A stretch of DNA of 64,000 bases from Paenibacillus spongiae (lineage in GTDB: Bacteria > Bacillota > Bacilli > Paenibacillales > Paenibacillaceae), in contig NZ_CP091430.1 in NCBI RefSeq assembly GCF_024734895.1, positions 4,172,501 to 4,236,500 on the forward strand, given 5' to 3'. The position numbers and the translations under genes were made by a program. Under the pieces are notes generated by a model that saw only the letters and a list, made by a program, of their open reading frames with translations, did not search any database and was not told the DNA's origin. Shown in pieces: positions 33,513 through 43,168 of this stretch (positions within the stretch are counted from its first letter, which is position 1; the number at the start of each line of letters is the position of its first letter).

Positions 33513-35773
33513 TTGGCACCTCCGCCCTTGCGAACCGCGTAATCCAGCGGCTTCACCGTCATGCCATCGCCGTTGAATGTCTGTTCATTGTAATTCGTCC
33601 ACACTTCAGTGCCGTCACTATATGTCGTGCGGTAAACACCATTTGCGATCATCTTATGATTGGTGATTGCCAATCCTTCCATTGGAGCAATCGCTTCCTC
33701 CCACGCCGCATACGCTTTTTTTATCGTGGGAAGCCAATCCGTATACTTGGAGCTAAACAAGAGGTCATAGTCCGTGTACCTGAGCTGGGTCGTCTCCCGG
33801 AACGTTAATTCAAAGGATGGTATCGCGCCATACTCAATGGTCTTCAGCAGCTCGAGCGTGGGGTCATCGCTCCGGTTAATCGCTTTCGAATAGTACGGAC
33901 GCTTGCCGTGGTAGATGATTTGCAGCAGTGGAATCTGCACATCCAGCATATAATCATTGGACGTGCTAAGCGGGATATCGAGTACCCGATCCGCCGCTTT
34001 GGCTGCGAAAGCATTCCCATAATAAACACCCGCACTTCCGAGCTGTTCCTTGGCCTTCCCGATCCAGCGTTCGAAGAACTCTCTCGTTTCTCCGCGTCGC
34101 AGCGGCCCGTGCGAATTGTAGTCGCTATTGAGCTTCTCGCCAAGCTGGCGATAATTGACGCCGGTCACCCCCATATCCTTCAGCTTATCAAGATCGTCTT
34201 GGAAGTAGTCCTGATCGATGACATACGGATTGAGCCAGTGCCGCTGCGTACTCCAGCGATACCACCCCGTCGGTCCTTCAGGCCGCATAACATACTGCTC
34301 GCTATCCGGCTTGCGTACCGTATCGGTTCGCAAGCTTACAACCTTCTCTCCGCGGAACACTTCGATCAGGTTATCCTCGAGTGACGTTTCGATGCCCTTC
34401 TCCTTGGTCCAGCTGATCAATTCCCGCAGTCCCTTCTCGCCGCCGAAATCGCCTTCTACCGGGAACCGCTTAGGAAGGTTGCCGTAATAGCCGTTCCGGT
34501 ACCATCCTTTCAGCTCTGCAATCAGACTGTTCATGCCTTCACTCTGCAGCTTCTCGAGGATCATACGCGCCTCATCGAAGGTGGTCATCGTCTCCAGCCG
34601 TTTGGAGTAGCTGTCTCCCCTGCTCTCCACCCCGTGAAAGATTTGGATCAGCGGAGGATTGGACGCTTTGTTCTTCGGCATAATCGGCATGAAACGTTCA
34701 CTGACGTAATCCGCTAATTCCGTGTAGGTCACATTCGGACCGGAAACAAAATCATATCGTACGGAACGATCGGTCATAATCGCCGATTTCTCGTAACGGT
34801 TGAATGAGGCGCCGACCTCTCCGAACCGCGTGACATAATTCTTGCGGATATACAATTCAAATCCGCCCCGGTAGTATTCCAGATTCGATGCCCCTGGAGG
34901 AAGCGCGAACACTTTGGCATCTTCCGCGCCCTTCTCCAATGTTTGCAGGTAACCGCCATCCTTCTTGACCATCCCTACAATCGGAAGCAGAACTTGTTCA
35001 TTGTTGTTAGGTCCGTAATTCGGGTCGAACGTAGGATCCACGCCATAGATCCACTGGGAATACCCGCGTTTATCGTTCTGGGTATGCGATTTGTTGAAAT
35101 ACGTCAGCGCTCCCGTTCCGTCCGGTACGATGATGTAGCCGTCGTCGCCTTGTCTGGCGGCGCCGAAATTGGGCAGCGGTTGAATCGAGACAAGCTTGTT
35201 ATTATCCTTCTCTACGATTTCCTCAACCGGCAGCTTGACGTAGAACCCTCCGTTCTCCAGGACGAATTCCGCCGTAAAGGCGATTTTCAAGCTTTTGATA
35301 TCGTACTTGATCTGTATACCGCCAGGAATGGCGTACGCTTTCCATGCCGCTTTTTCCTTCAGCACACTGGAAGTTACCGCTTCCTTCTGATTATTCGTAT
35401 AGGAGAAGATGAACGGCGAAGCGACCATAGTGCCGGTAATCTCGTTAATTTTCGTATCGCCGGTCACATCCGGGCTGCTGGTCCACACGACGTCGGCTTG
35501 CTTGTCGCGGATCGCGAACAGCTGCTTTTCCAAATCGGCGGACAATTCCAGCTTGCCGTCATCCGCTATTACTTTCATGCCGCCGGTTAGAGGCAGCTCG
35601 CCTCCATCGGATTTTGCAGCTGGAGTATACGAGTTTTTTTTACCGGCGGAAAAATCCAAATCAAGCTCCCCTGTCGGCTTGATCCACCATATAAACCAGC
35701 CGATCAGAATCAGGGCGACGATGATCTTGATGAGATTCCCGATACGCTTGGGAGTTATCCATTTATGAGCCAA
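33509..35773 (-). CDS. Membrane-anchored DUF5696-like protein, possible polysaccharide-active enzyme
   Basis: 754 residues from TTG 35773, with AGGGAGG 8 bases upstream; the start overlaps the previous gene by 11 bases. A single N-terminal membrane helix (about 14-32) is uncleaved, so the bulk is outside the cell. A beta-rich region (about 60-330) is followed by what reads as an alpha/beta barrel (about 370-700), with aromatic-rich segments such as L-I-A-E-L-K-G-W-Y-R-N-G-Y-Y and W-L-N-P-Y-V-I-D-Q-D-Y. I believe it belongs to DUF5696, common in Paenibacillus sugar loci and uncharacterised. A glycoside-hydrolase role is inference from the barrel layout and the flanking permeases. Confidence 0.65.
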   Translation of the reverse strand: MAHKWITPKRIGNLIKIIVALILIGWFIWWIKPTGELDLDFSAGKKNSYTPAAKSDGGELPLTGGMKVIADDGKLELSADLEKQLFAIRDKQADVVWTSSPDVTGDTKINEITGTMVASPFIFSYTNNQKEAVTSSVLKEKAAWKAYAIPGGIQIKYDIKSLKIAFTAEFVLENGGFYVKLPVEEIVEKDNNKLVSIQPLPNFGAARQGDDGYIIVPDGTGALTYFNKSHTQNDKRGYSQWIYGVDPTFDPNYGPNNNEQVLLPIVGMVKKDGGYLQTLEKGAEDAKVFALPPGASNLEYYRGGFELYIRKNYVTRFGEVGASFNRYEKSAIMTDRSVRYDFVSGPNVTYTELADYVSERFMPIMPKNKASNPPLIQIFHGVESRGDSYSKRLETMTTFDEARMILEKLQSEGMNSLIAELKGWYRNGYYGNLPKRFPVEGDFGGEKGLRELISWTKEKGIETSLEDNLIEVFRGEKVVSLRTDTVRKPDSEQYVMRPEGPTGWYRWSTQRHWLNPYVIDQDYFQDDLDKLKDMGVTGVNYRQLGEKLNSDYNSHGPLRRGETREFFERWIGKAKEQLGSAGVYYGNAFAAKAADRVLDIPLSTSNDYMLDVQIPLLQIIYHGKRPYYSKAINRSDDPTLELLKTIEYGAIPSFELTFRETTQLRYTDYDLLFSSKYTDWLPTIKKAYAAWEEAIAPMEGLAITNHKMIANGVYRTTYSDGTEVWTNYNEQTFNGDGMTVKPLDYAVRKGGGAK

Positions 35774-37865
35774 CGAAGAACGCCTCCCTCGCAACTTGTT
35801 CTACAAAATCAATAACGTTCAGCCCCAGGCCATACAGCACCAGATAAAGACCGACTAGAATTACACTGCCGATACCGGTAAGCAGCGTAATGCCGATGGC
35901 CTGCCCGGTTTCATAGCTGTGCGTTTCTCTTACGTTGACATAGAACAGGAAGACCATCCAGATCACCAGCACCAAGCTGAATAAATCATAGAATCTGGCT
36001 TCCTTGAACGTCAAAATATGAGTCAGCAGCGTAAGCGGCACCGAGAAGAAGATATATGGCGTGAACACATATGCCGTTGCAATAAATACATCCCGCCATC
36101 GGCCTTCCCCGCCCATAATCGTAGTCAGCATGTAGTTCACCGTACTGAATATCACCCAATACAAGAATGGGAACAGAATCACCTGCTGCCAGTCGACAAA
36201 TTGAATCGGAATGGATTCGTACAGATAGCTCACGATAAATATGTTCAGGATATTGGCGCCGACATAGAGCCCGATCAGGATGAACGCATGCTTCCAGCGG
36301 CCTTTATCCTCGTATCGGAGTTCTTCGAATCCAAGGAACGGCTTGGTCATGACCCGGAACGCAAGCTTAATGAACCTCCAAACTGCAAGCCACGCTCGCA
36401 ATACCGCGAGCTGCTTGGTTCTATCGGTTAGCCGCCACTTCATTCTGCTGCGGAATCGGAATAGAATGAAGATTGCGACAAGTACAACGACAACGGTAGT
36501 CGCGATGAAATCAAAGTTCTCCTTCACATAGAGACGCCTGAATTCGTAGAATGCATCCGAGTAACCGGCTTTATCGTAGGCATTCTTGAAATAATCCATC
36601 GCTTGCGCATATTCTTCCTGACGCAAATTGGTCTGTCCCATGGCGACAAGGGCAAGCTCGTAGAAATTGTTGCGTTTGCGCACTTCTTCCCAAGGCCCGA
36701 ACGATTCCTCGTATTTCCCTTCATTGTAGAAGCTGTTCGCCTTATGAACCAGCTTGGTAAATTCCGTCGGCCGAAACTTATGTATGCCGCCGCGAAGCTC
36801 ATCCAGCGCATATAAATAACCATTGCTATCTACGCTTAACGAGGATACGACGCCGAACAGCCCCTTGCCGATTCCGTTGCTTCCGAACGCGTAGAGCATA
36901 CGGCCCGAAACATCGTATTGATACATCCGGCCATACGATTTATCGATAATCGTCATGTTTCCATCGGCATCTACCGTAACGTCCGTGAAATTCTGCTGCA
37001 GGCTGTCGTAGTTGAACGACCGGTCTTTGAAATTGTAACCCGCCGCCGGATACACATCCCCGCCCACGGCGTTCAGCTTGCGAATCTGATTGCTGCTGAG
37101 ACCGGTTGTCGAAGCATAGACATAACCATCAGGCGAGATCGAGACATTGTTAAACGAGTAGGGAAGCTTCACGTATGACCCTGCCCGCTGCTCCTTGTTG
37201 TACAAGAGCCGGATCAGCGTCGTCGCGAAGGTAGCCTCGACCCGGTTTCCGCCAAAGTAACCGCGGAACCCGCCTTCCGAGTCCAGCATCATCAATCCCT
37301 TCTGGTCGCCTTGGTTGACCACGTAGAAGTATTTGCGGGAATCGACGACGATCTTGGTCGGCTGGTATTTGAAATCGGCGCCCAGCAGGACAGAATCAGG
37401 CTTACCAAATTCTTTGATATACTTGCCGTCTTCGTCGTACTGCACGATACGTTCCTTGCCGGTGTCGGCAACGAAGACCATGCCTTCTTCATCGACGAAC
37501 ACGCCCCTTGGCGAGGATAGAACGCCAGGATCGGATGCATTCTCCGAAACGCCGAATAGCTTCAGCACTTTCCCGTTGTTATCCATCTTGACGACTCGCT
37601 TGTTCTCGGTATCCGCAATGTATAGATGATTATTATGATCGATGAAAATATCCTGCGCTTTCTTCAAGCCCCCCTCGGGCTGATCGTCGAGCGAGATGAA
37701 CCCATCCGGAACATAAGGTGCCGGCACCTTCAAGTAGAAATTGTCCGGGCTGATATAGTAGTTCGGATATGGTGTCTTGGCCAGCGCCGCAGCCGGCAGG
37801 ATCACTGCAGCGGCAATTATGGCGACGATGGACGAAAACGCGATTTTTCGAATCAGCTGATGCAT
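35763..37865 (-). CDS. NHL beta-propeller + YIP1 membrane domain fusion protein
   Basis: 700 residues. Signal peptide 1-29 (A-A-A-L-A). NHL-type propeller about 50-375, with repeated blades of the form L-Y-I-A-D-T-E-N-K-R-V-V and V-F-V-A-D-T-G-K-E-R-I-V. A TPR-like helical part (about 378-440) is followed by a single helix (455-475), a basic loop and a YIP1-like domain with about five helices (515-695). The propeller is therefore outside and the YIP1 domain in the membrane. The role is unknown; a sensor or assembly factor for polysaccharide uptake is possible. The ribosome binding site is AGGAGG at the end of a structured leader. Confidence 0.75.
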   Translation of the reverse strand: MHQLIRKIAFSSIVAIIAAAVILPAAALAKTPYPNYYISPDNFYLKVPAPYVPDGFISLDDQPEGGLKKAQDIFIDHNNHLYIADTENKRVVKMDNNGKVLKLFGVSENASDPGVLSSPRGVFVDEEGMVFVADTGKERIVQYDEDGKYIKEFGKPDSVLLGADFKYQPTKIVVDSRKYFYVVNQGDQKGLMMLDSEGGFRGYFGGNRVEATFATTLIRLLYNKEQRAGSYVKLPYSFNNVSISPDGYVYASTTGLSSNQIRKLNAVGGDVYPAAGYNFKDRSFNYDSLQQNFTDVTVDADGNMTIIDKSYGRMYQYDVSGRMLYAFGSNGIGKGLFGVVSSLSVDSNGYLYALDELRGGIHKFRPTEFTKLVHKANSFYNEGKYEESFGPWEEVRKRNNFYELALVAMGQTNLRQEEYAQAMDYFKNAYDKAGYSDAFYEFRRLYVKENFDFIATTVVVVLVAIFILFRFRSRMKWRLTDRTKQLAVLRAWLAVWRFIKLAFRVMTKPFLGFEELRYEDKGRWKHAFILIGLYVGANILNIFIVSYLYESIPIQFVDWQQVILFPFLYWVIFSTVNYMLTTIMGGEGRWRDVFIATAYVFTPYIFFSVPLTLLTHILTFKEARFYDLFSLVLVIWMVFLFYVNVRETHSYETGQAIGITLLTGIGSVILVGLYLVLYGLGLNVIDFVEQVAREAFFVGS

Positions 37866-37870
37866 ATTCC

Positions 37871-37950
37871 GCCCTCCTAAAAGTTTTGGGCGCTCATCGC
37901 TACGAAGAAGCGAAATCGAGCAAAACTTACTTCGTAAGCGTAAGCCTAGG
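37871..37950 (-). promoter_or_regulatory. Structured 5' leader ending at the ribosome binding site (copy 2)
   Basis: In the mRNA, AAGTTTTG (37928-37921) pairs with CAAAACTT (37888-37881), enclosing GCTC/GAGC and TCGCT/AGCGA stems around a UUCG-containing loop, and leads straight into TTTTAGGAGG. GCTTACGCTTACGAAG precedes it. The layout and flanking sequence match copy 1 at 6646-6712, although the loop arms differ with compensating changes. Confidence 0.6.
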
Positions 37951-38803
37951 ATTTGATGCCCGAGTGGGCCATCGTCGACAACACTTGACGCTGAAACAAG
38001 ATAAAGATAAGCACGGTCGGTACGGTCAGTATAAAGGTCGCCGCTGCATTGGCGCCTGCCCTCGCTACGCCTTGACCGTTGACGGTGGACAAATAATATG
38101 GAAGCGTCTTCATCTCTTCCGACTGCGTGAACAATGCCGAAGAACCCGCGTCATTCCAGACAGCCGTGAACGCGAGGATGACAACGGTCGCCCAAGCCGG
38201 ACGAATGAGCGGCAGCGCAAGACGCCACATCATGGTCCACTCGCTCGCACCGTCAATCCGCCCTGCTTCGAAGATTTCGTCGGGAACCTGGTCCATGAAC
38301 TGCTTCATGAGAAACAATCCGATCGGGAATGCCAGCGAAGGCAGGATTAACGCACTGTAGGTGTCCATTAAGCCCAGGTACGAGACGACCAAATACCTGG
38401 GAATTTCAACGACCTCCGGCGCGAACATGAGAGAAACGATGATCAAGCCGAAAATTTGGTCTTTGCCGGGAAATTTATGCTTGGATAACGGGTAGCACGC
38501 CAGAGAACCAAGCAATACGGTGAAGAATACCGTAATTCCGCTGACGAGCAGACTGTTGAAGAAGTACCGCGAGAGCGGAATCTGATCCCCCGCCATCGCG
38601 AGAAACAAGTCTTTAAAGTTCTGCAGCGTCGGATTCTCCACAAAGAAACGCGGTGGATAAATGAACAGCTCCTCCGATGGCTTAAACGCCGTGCTTACCA
38701 AGAAGACAAGCGGAAGCATCATGAACAGCCCCAGCCCGGACAGGAACAATATAATGAAGAAGAGGCTGTAATCTTTCTTGAATTTGAACCTTTTCTTGAG
38801 CAT
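37946..38803 (-). CDS. Sugar ABC transporter permease, MalG type (island importer 1)
   Basis: 285 residues, six membrane helices, EAA loop F-E-A-G-R-I-D-G-A-S near 185-194. AAAGGAG lies 9 bases upstream of ATG 38803. The stop codon lies at the edge of the structured leader for the NHL/YIP1 gene, so downstream expression may be set separately by that RNA. Confidence 0.85.
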   Translation of the reverse strand: MLKKRFKFKKDYSLFFIILFLSGLGLFMMLPLVFLVSTAFKPSEELFIYPPRFFVENPTLQNFKDLFLAMAGDQIPLSRYFFNSLLVSGITVFFTVLLGSLACYPLSKHKFPGKDQIFGLIIVSLMFAPEVVEIPRYLVVSYLGLMDTYSALILPSLAFPIGLFLMKQFMDQVPDEIFEAGRIDGASEWTMMWRLALPLIRPAWATVVILAFTAVWNDAGSSALFTQSEEMKTLPYYLSTVNGQGVARAGANAAATFILTVPTVLIFILFQRQVLSTMAHSGIKS

Positions 38804-38806
38804 CCG

Positions 38807-39721
38807 CTACTCTCCTTTCGAAGAGAAAACCGCAAAGCACAGTTTTCCAATTCCGTAGATCAAGATAAAAAGCACGACAGAGATTGCAGCGGCATAGCCC
38901 ATCTCGTACCGGAGTACGGCATAGTCCTGCAAGTGAAGCACCACCGTATGGCCGGCATAGAGCGGACTCGGAAATCCGGCAACCGCCTTGCTGATCTCGC
39001 CCACCTTGAACGAGCCGACGACGGAGAGGATGGCCCCGAATAGCATCTGAGGTTTCATTGCAGGAATTGTGATGTACCATAATTCCTGGAATCTGGACCT
39101 TATTCCATCGACTTTTCCTGCATCATATAATTCCGTGTTGATGGTCTCGAATCCGGCCAGGAAGGCGAGAAAGCCCGTCCCTAAGCTCATCCAGAGAGAA
39201 ATAATAATGATAACCGGCATAATATACTTAATGTTCTGAAGCCACTGGATCGGTTCATCGATGACCCCTGCTTGGATCAGGAAGCTGTTCAAATAACCAT
39301 AGCTGTCATTAGCGAACAATACGAGCCATACGACGGCCATCGCGACTCCGCTCGTCAACGACGGTACATAGAAAATCGTCGTATAGAACGTGCGGAAGCG
39401 CTTCGGGATTTGATGGATCAGCCATGCAAACAAGAAGGCAAGCACGTAACCGACCGGTCCCGTGATTAACGCAAAATACAAGGTGTTCATCAATGAGGTG
39501 ATGAATATTTCGTCATCGACCAGAAGCGTTTTGAAATTTTGCCAGCCTACCCAATGCGGCGGCTGCAGGATGTTATAGTACGTGAAGCTAAGCGCTGTCG
39601 ATGTAACGGTTGGAATGACGATAAACAAGGCGAATAAAATGAAGAACGGGGAGAGAAGCAGGTACGACACCCGCCATCTCCACACTTCCTTCATCAGATT
39701 TTTGAATCGGTAAGCTATCAT
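38807..39721 (-). CDS. Sugar ABC transporter permease, MalF type (island importer 1)
   Basis: 304 residues, six membrane helices, EAA-loop region Y-D-A-G-K-V-D-G-I-R near 206-215 (the second Ala is Gly). ATG 39721 overlaps the stop of the large binding-protein gene as ATGA. AAGGAGAAC upstream. Confidence 0.85.
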   Translation of the reverse strand: MIAYRFKNLMKEVWRWRVSYLLLSPFFILFALFIVIPTVTSTALSFTYYNILQPPHWVGWQNFKTLLVDDEIFITSLMNTLYFALITGPVGYVLAFLFAWLIHQIPKRFRTFYTTIFYVPSLTSGVAMAVVWLVLFANDSYGYLNSFLIQAGVIDEPIQWLQNIKYIMPVIIIISLWMSLGTGFLAFLAGFETINTELYDAGKVDGIRSRFQELWYITIPAMKPQMLFGAILSVVGSFKVGEISKAVAGFPSPLYAGHTVVLHLQDYAVLRYEMGYAAAISVVLFILIYGIGKLCFAVFSSKGE

Positions 39722-42700
39722 GGCCGTTGTTCTCCTTCCGCGGTTTGATCTTTCGACCCTGCACTATTCTGCTTACCGGAATGAGTAACGTTAAACTCAT
39801 CTTGTTTGCGGACCAGTTCCTTATTGATCTCTTTGACAGCATCTTCAAGCGCAATCCGCTCATTCTTACCGAGCAGAACCGCTTTGTTCCAGGCATTAGT
39901 CAAGTGACGCGCCGTATAATAACCGCCCAATACGACCGGCTGCTCCTTCAGCCACTTCCATTGATCCGTGATGGCCGTTAGCTGTTCCCGGCTCCATGAC
40001 ATTCCTTTGACCGCTTCGAGGTTGGCGCTGTTCCATCTTGAACCGACGCCCAGAAGACTCTCCACTTCGGAGCCGTAACGGACTTGCATCTCTTCGGAAG
40101 TCCACCACTTCATGAATTCCCAGGCTTCGTCTTTATGCTTCGTGGATTCCATCATCAATGCCGTCGTAGCCGATCCGGAACCGGATGCACTGCGGTCGAT
40201 CACGCCGTCCGCATTCTTCACGCCCGGCATCGGAACCATCTTCCACCGTCCGTTCAATTCCGGCGCAGAGGTCGCGAGCCTGACATAGAAATCGTAGTTG
40301 CCTACCCCGATCGGCATCTCGCCGTTGCGGAATCGTTGATAGAAGTCCGCCTGAAGCGGCAGTTTATAGTTGTTGTACAGATTGGTCCAGTTCTTAAAGC
40401 CTGTAAGCGCCTGCGGTTCGTTCAATGCGGACTTCAAACCGTCAGCCGTATAGAACATGCCCCCGTTCTGGAATAAGAAAGGCGTATAGCCTCCTACTCC
40501 TGCCGGATAATAGAACTCCATCCCTTCCTCCTGCAGCTTTGGCAGCAGCGTGTAGACATCCTGCCAGGTCTGAGGCACTTCAGCCCCGATACGCTCCAGC
40601 ACGTCCGTCCGGTAGAACAACAAGCTGAAGTCAAGGGTCTCCGGCAGCGCGTATAAGCCTTCGTTATATTCAAGAGGTACCAACGATTGATCGACGAAAC
40701 GCTTCGATACATCCTTCGCATCCGGGAATGTATTCAGGTCGATAATCGCTCCCCGGATGGAGAATTCAACCGGAATGCCTTGCGCAACGCCCAGCATTAC
40801 GTCCGGCGCCTTGCCGCCTGTATAAGCTAGCAGCAGCAAATGCTCGGAAGCGAGCGGAACGGTGTTGATTTCCACTTTAATGCCGGTACGAGGCGTAAAG
40901 TCCTCCAGAACGAGCGTTTTGATAATATCCACCCATTCGCGTCCGCGTGCGACCCAAACCTTAAGCACCTTATCGTTGCCATCGATACCGATCGAATCCT
41001 TGTCTCTGAAGGAAGCGACGAAGCGCTGCAGATTGGAGCCCATGCTCTGGGCAAAGGTCGAATTTACGATCGGCAATTCCGTTCCAGACGGTGCAACGAC
41101 CATATAATCGACGAAGAGCTGCTGCTCCTTCATGCTTTCGATCGCATTCCCGAGCGCGCCTTGGACAGTGCCGAGCTCGTTAAGCTTATAAGGAATGGTC
41201 TCCGTATCTTCCAGCATGCCTTTGTATAAGCTGATCGCCGTTTGCAGGGGCTGGCCGAAGGAAGGCATTATGCCGCCATTGACTTCCCTCAATTGCTCAT
41301 AGCTCTGTTCGTATACGTCAATCGACGTCTGCAGGCGTTCCTTCACATCGGGAATGATCCTCTCCAAATTCCAGTCCTGGTTGCGGTCGACCGTAATTTT
41401 GCCATTCGCGTCTTTAGAGGATGCGGTCACTTTCACAACCTGCGAACTAAGTAGCGAGATATCGCCGAGCGAGTCGTTGATGTTCGTAATCGCCTGACGG
41501 ATCGCCCCGATGGTCGTCGTCAAGCTGATTACATGCTTGCCTTTCGTCAGATAGAATTTGTAAGGTTTATTGTCCTTGTCCATCAAGGAATCCGCATGCC
41601 ATCCGCGAATGTAGGGGAACGCATACTCTTCCATCTCTTGGAACGGAATCTCTCCGTCAATTCGGATTGTCCGATGCGGCACCTGATTGTGAACCGGCGT
41701 GGCATACCGGAAAGCGATTTCATAAAGTCCGTCCTTCGGCACCTCGAATTCCCATGAAACCGTCTGCCCGCCCGTCTTCCATCTGCCTCCGCCGAGCACA
41801 TTATAACGGGTTTTCATGACCGATTTGGGTTCCGAGTGATAGTCGTCATTCCATTCCGCGCGAAGCGACAGCTCGGAGGCTTCCTTCGGAATCTCACTCT
41901 GAACATGAATGACATCGGCATCGGAGTCGGTATACCCTTTCTGCTCGTATGTCTTCTGAACGGATGCATAATCGGGCAATTGTACGGGCTTCTTCAAACT
42001 GAGTGAGGCAATGGCCATCGGCTCGCGTACGTCCGTCAGCCGGACCGTGTGCGTTCCTTTCTCCAAGTAGAATCGATATGGCTCCCGGTAAAATTTCTCC
42101 GTTTGCTCCATCGGTCTGATCCGCCACTCGCGCACTTCCTCCTGCACGCCCCGGATTTGATTGCCTTCATTATCGAACTTAAGCTCGCCGGTTTCTTTCC
42201 AATAACGTTGGAAGGTGAAGATCGAGGCTTCCTCGAACGGGCGCTTGCCATCGATAAGCAGGGAGCGCTGCACGCTCGATTTCTTTCCATCGAGAGGCAA
42301 ATATTCCAGGTCCATCTGGTACATCGCGCTGACGGGCACATCGACCGTCCACTCTACCCAGCTCTCCAAGCCATCCGTTGCAACGGCCTCTTTACCCAGC
42401 TCGTTCACTTTCGTAACGGTGCCGGACGAGGCGCTGAACTGCTGAATCGCAACGCTGACCGGCTCGCCGTCATAATCGGAATAATTGCTCTTGGCATAGC
42501 TTGCCAGCACACGCCCGTATGGAATTTCATTGTTCATCCGGCTTTCCTCGCTGAAGTGCGATTCCTCCAGCGTATCCATGCTGACCGGACTATGGAACTG
42601 CGTTCCTTTCGGAGTCGGCCGATTTAACAGCAAGAATCCGACGATCAGAATAACTAGCGTACCGGCGATCCACAGCATGCGTTTGCTAACCCGAAAGCCG

Positions 42701-42738
42701 GGTTTGGTGCCAGGTTTGGCATACACTGGTTGTGCCAT
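39718..42738 (-). CDS. Membrane-anchored solute-binding protein fused to two repeated sugar-binding-like modules
   Basis: 1006 residues from ATG 42738, with AGGAGGAG 7 bases upstream. An uncleaved membrane anchor (about 21-38) replaces the usual lipobox. Two beta-rich modules follow (about 85-250 and 270-430). They share the order I-D-G-x2-P-F-x-E, then P-Y-(R/K)-F-Y-L-x-K-G-x-H at matching places, so they are an internal duplication like paired carbohydrate-binding modules. A helical linker (about 440-560) leads to a type-1 sugar-binding protein domain (about 590-970; K-A-P-D-V-M-L-G, A-W-E-F-M-K-W-W). It heads importer 1. Typical binding proteins are about 450 residues, so this is a fusion. 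Confidence 0.8.
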   Translation of the reverse strand: MAQPVYAKPGTKPGFRVSKRMLWIAGTLVILIVGFLLLNRPTPKGTQFHSPVSMDTLEESHFSEESRMNNEIPYGRVLASYAKSNYSDYDGEPVSVAIQQFSASSGTVTKVNELGKEAVATDGLESWVEWTVDVPVSAMYQMDLEYLPLDGKKSSVQRSLLIDGKRPFEEASIFTFQRYWKETGELKFDNEGNQIRGVQEEVREWRIRPMEQTEKFYREPYRFYLEKGTHTVRLTDVREPMAIASLSLKKPVQLPDYASVQKTYEQKGYTDSDADVIHVQSEIPKEASELSLRAEWNDDYHSEPKSVMKTRYNVLGGGRWKTGGQTVSWEFEVPKDGLYEIAFRYATPVHNQVPHRTIRIDGEIPFQEMEEYAFPYIRGWHADSLMDKDNKPYKFYLTKGKHVISLTTTIGAIRQAITNINDSLGDISLLSSQVVKVTASSKDANGKITVDRNQDWNLERIIPDVKERLQTSIDVYEQSYEQLREVNGGIMPSFGQPLQTAISLYKGMLEDTETIPYKLNELGTVQGALGNAIESMKEQQLFVDYMVVAPSGTELPIVNSTFAQSMGSNLQRFVASFRDKDSIGIDGNDKVLKVWVARGREWVDIIKTLVLEDFTPRTGIKVEINTVPLASEHLLLLAYTGGKAPDVMLGVAQGIPVEFSIRGAIIDLNTFPDAKDVSKRFVDQSLVPLEYNEGLYALPETLDFSLLFYRTDVLERIGAEVPQTWQDVYTLLPKLQEEGMEFYYPAGVGGYTPFLFQNGGMFYTADGLKSALNEPQALTGFKNWTNLYNNYKLPLQADFYQRFRNGEMPIGVGNYDFYVRLATSAPELNGRWKMVPMPGVKNADGVIDRSASGSGSATTALMMESTKHKDEAWEFMKWWTSEEMQVRYGSEVESLLGVGSRWNSANLEAVKGMSWSREQLTAITDQWKWLKEQPVVLGGYYTARHLTNAWNKAVLLGKNERIALEDAVKEINKELVRKQDEFNVTHSGKQNSAGSKDQTAEGEQRP

Positions 42739-43091
42739 CGTTGTTCTCCTCCTATTCAGGGTAACGCTGCTTCGGATGCCTAGCTGCGGCTGATCCGCCA
42801 AGCCGGAAGAGAGCAGCAGATCGATCATGGTACCTTTCTTTCGTTCATCGAGGCAATTTTAACTTCATGCGAAATCATATTATTGCTGCTCGAAACGAGC
42901 TCCATTTCCATTTGGCTATGTACAATATCAGACTTAATGCAGAAATACTAACGTCACTCCTGTTGCATCCAGTTGTAGGCATCGTCCCGCTTGATATTCC
43001 ATCGTCATGCAGTTCCTCCTCTTCTCTTATCTTCTTCTTGTCCCCTTTTTACTTGACCGACTTTCCCCTCTAAAACGTCCATGCCATTAAA

Positions 43092-43108
43092 ATGTAAGCG
43101 CTATCATG
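43092..43108. promoter_or_regulatory. cre site 1 upstream of the large binding-protein gene
   Basis: ATGTAAGCGCTATCATG matches WTGNAARCGNWWWCAWW at 16 of 17 positions. It lies within the 600-base non-coding stretch before the gene at 42738. Confidence 0.65.
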
Positions 43109-43168
43109 ATGATTTGCTTCTTTCATGCGGTTACAACTCCTTAATAAAATGATATGTAAATCACCCCG

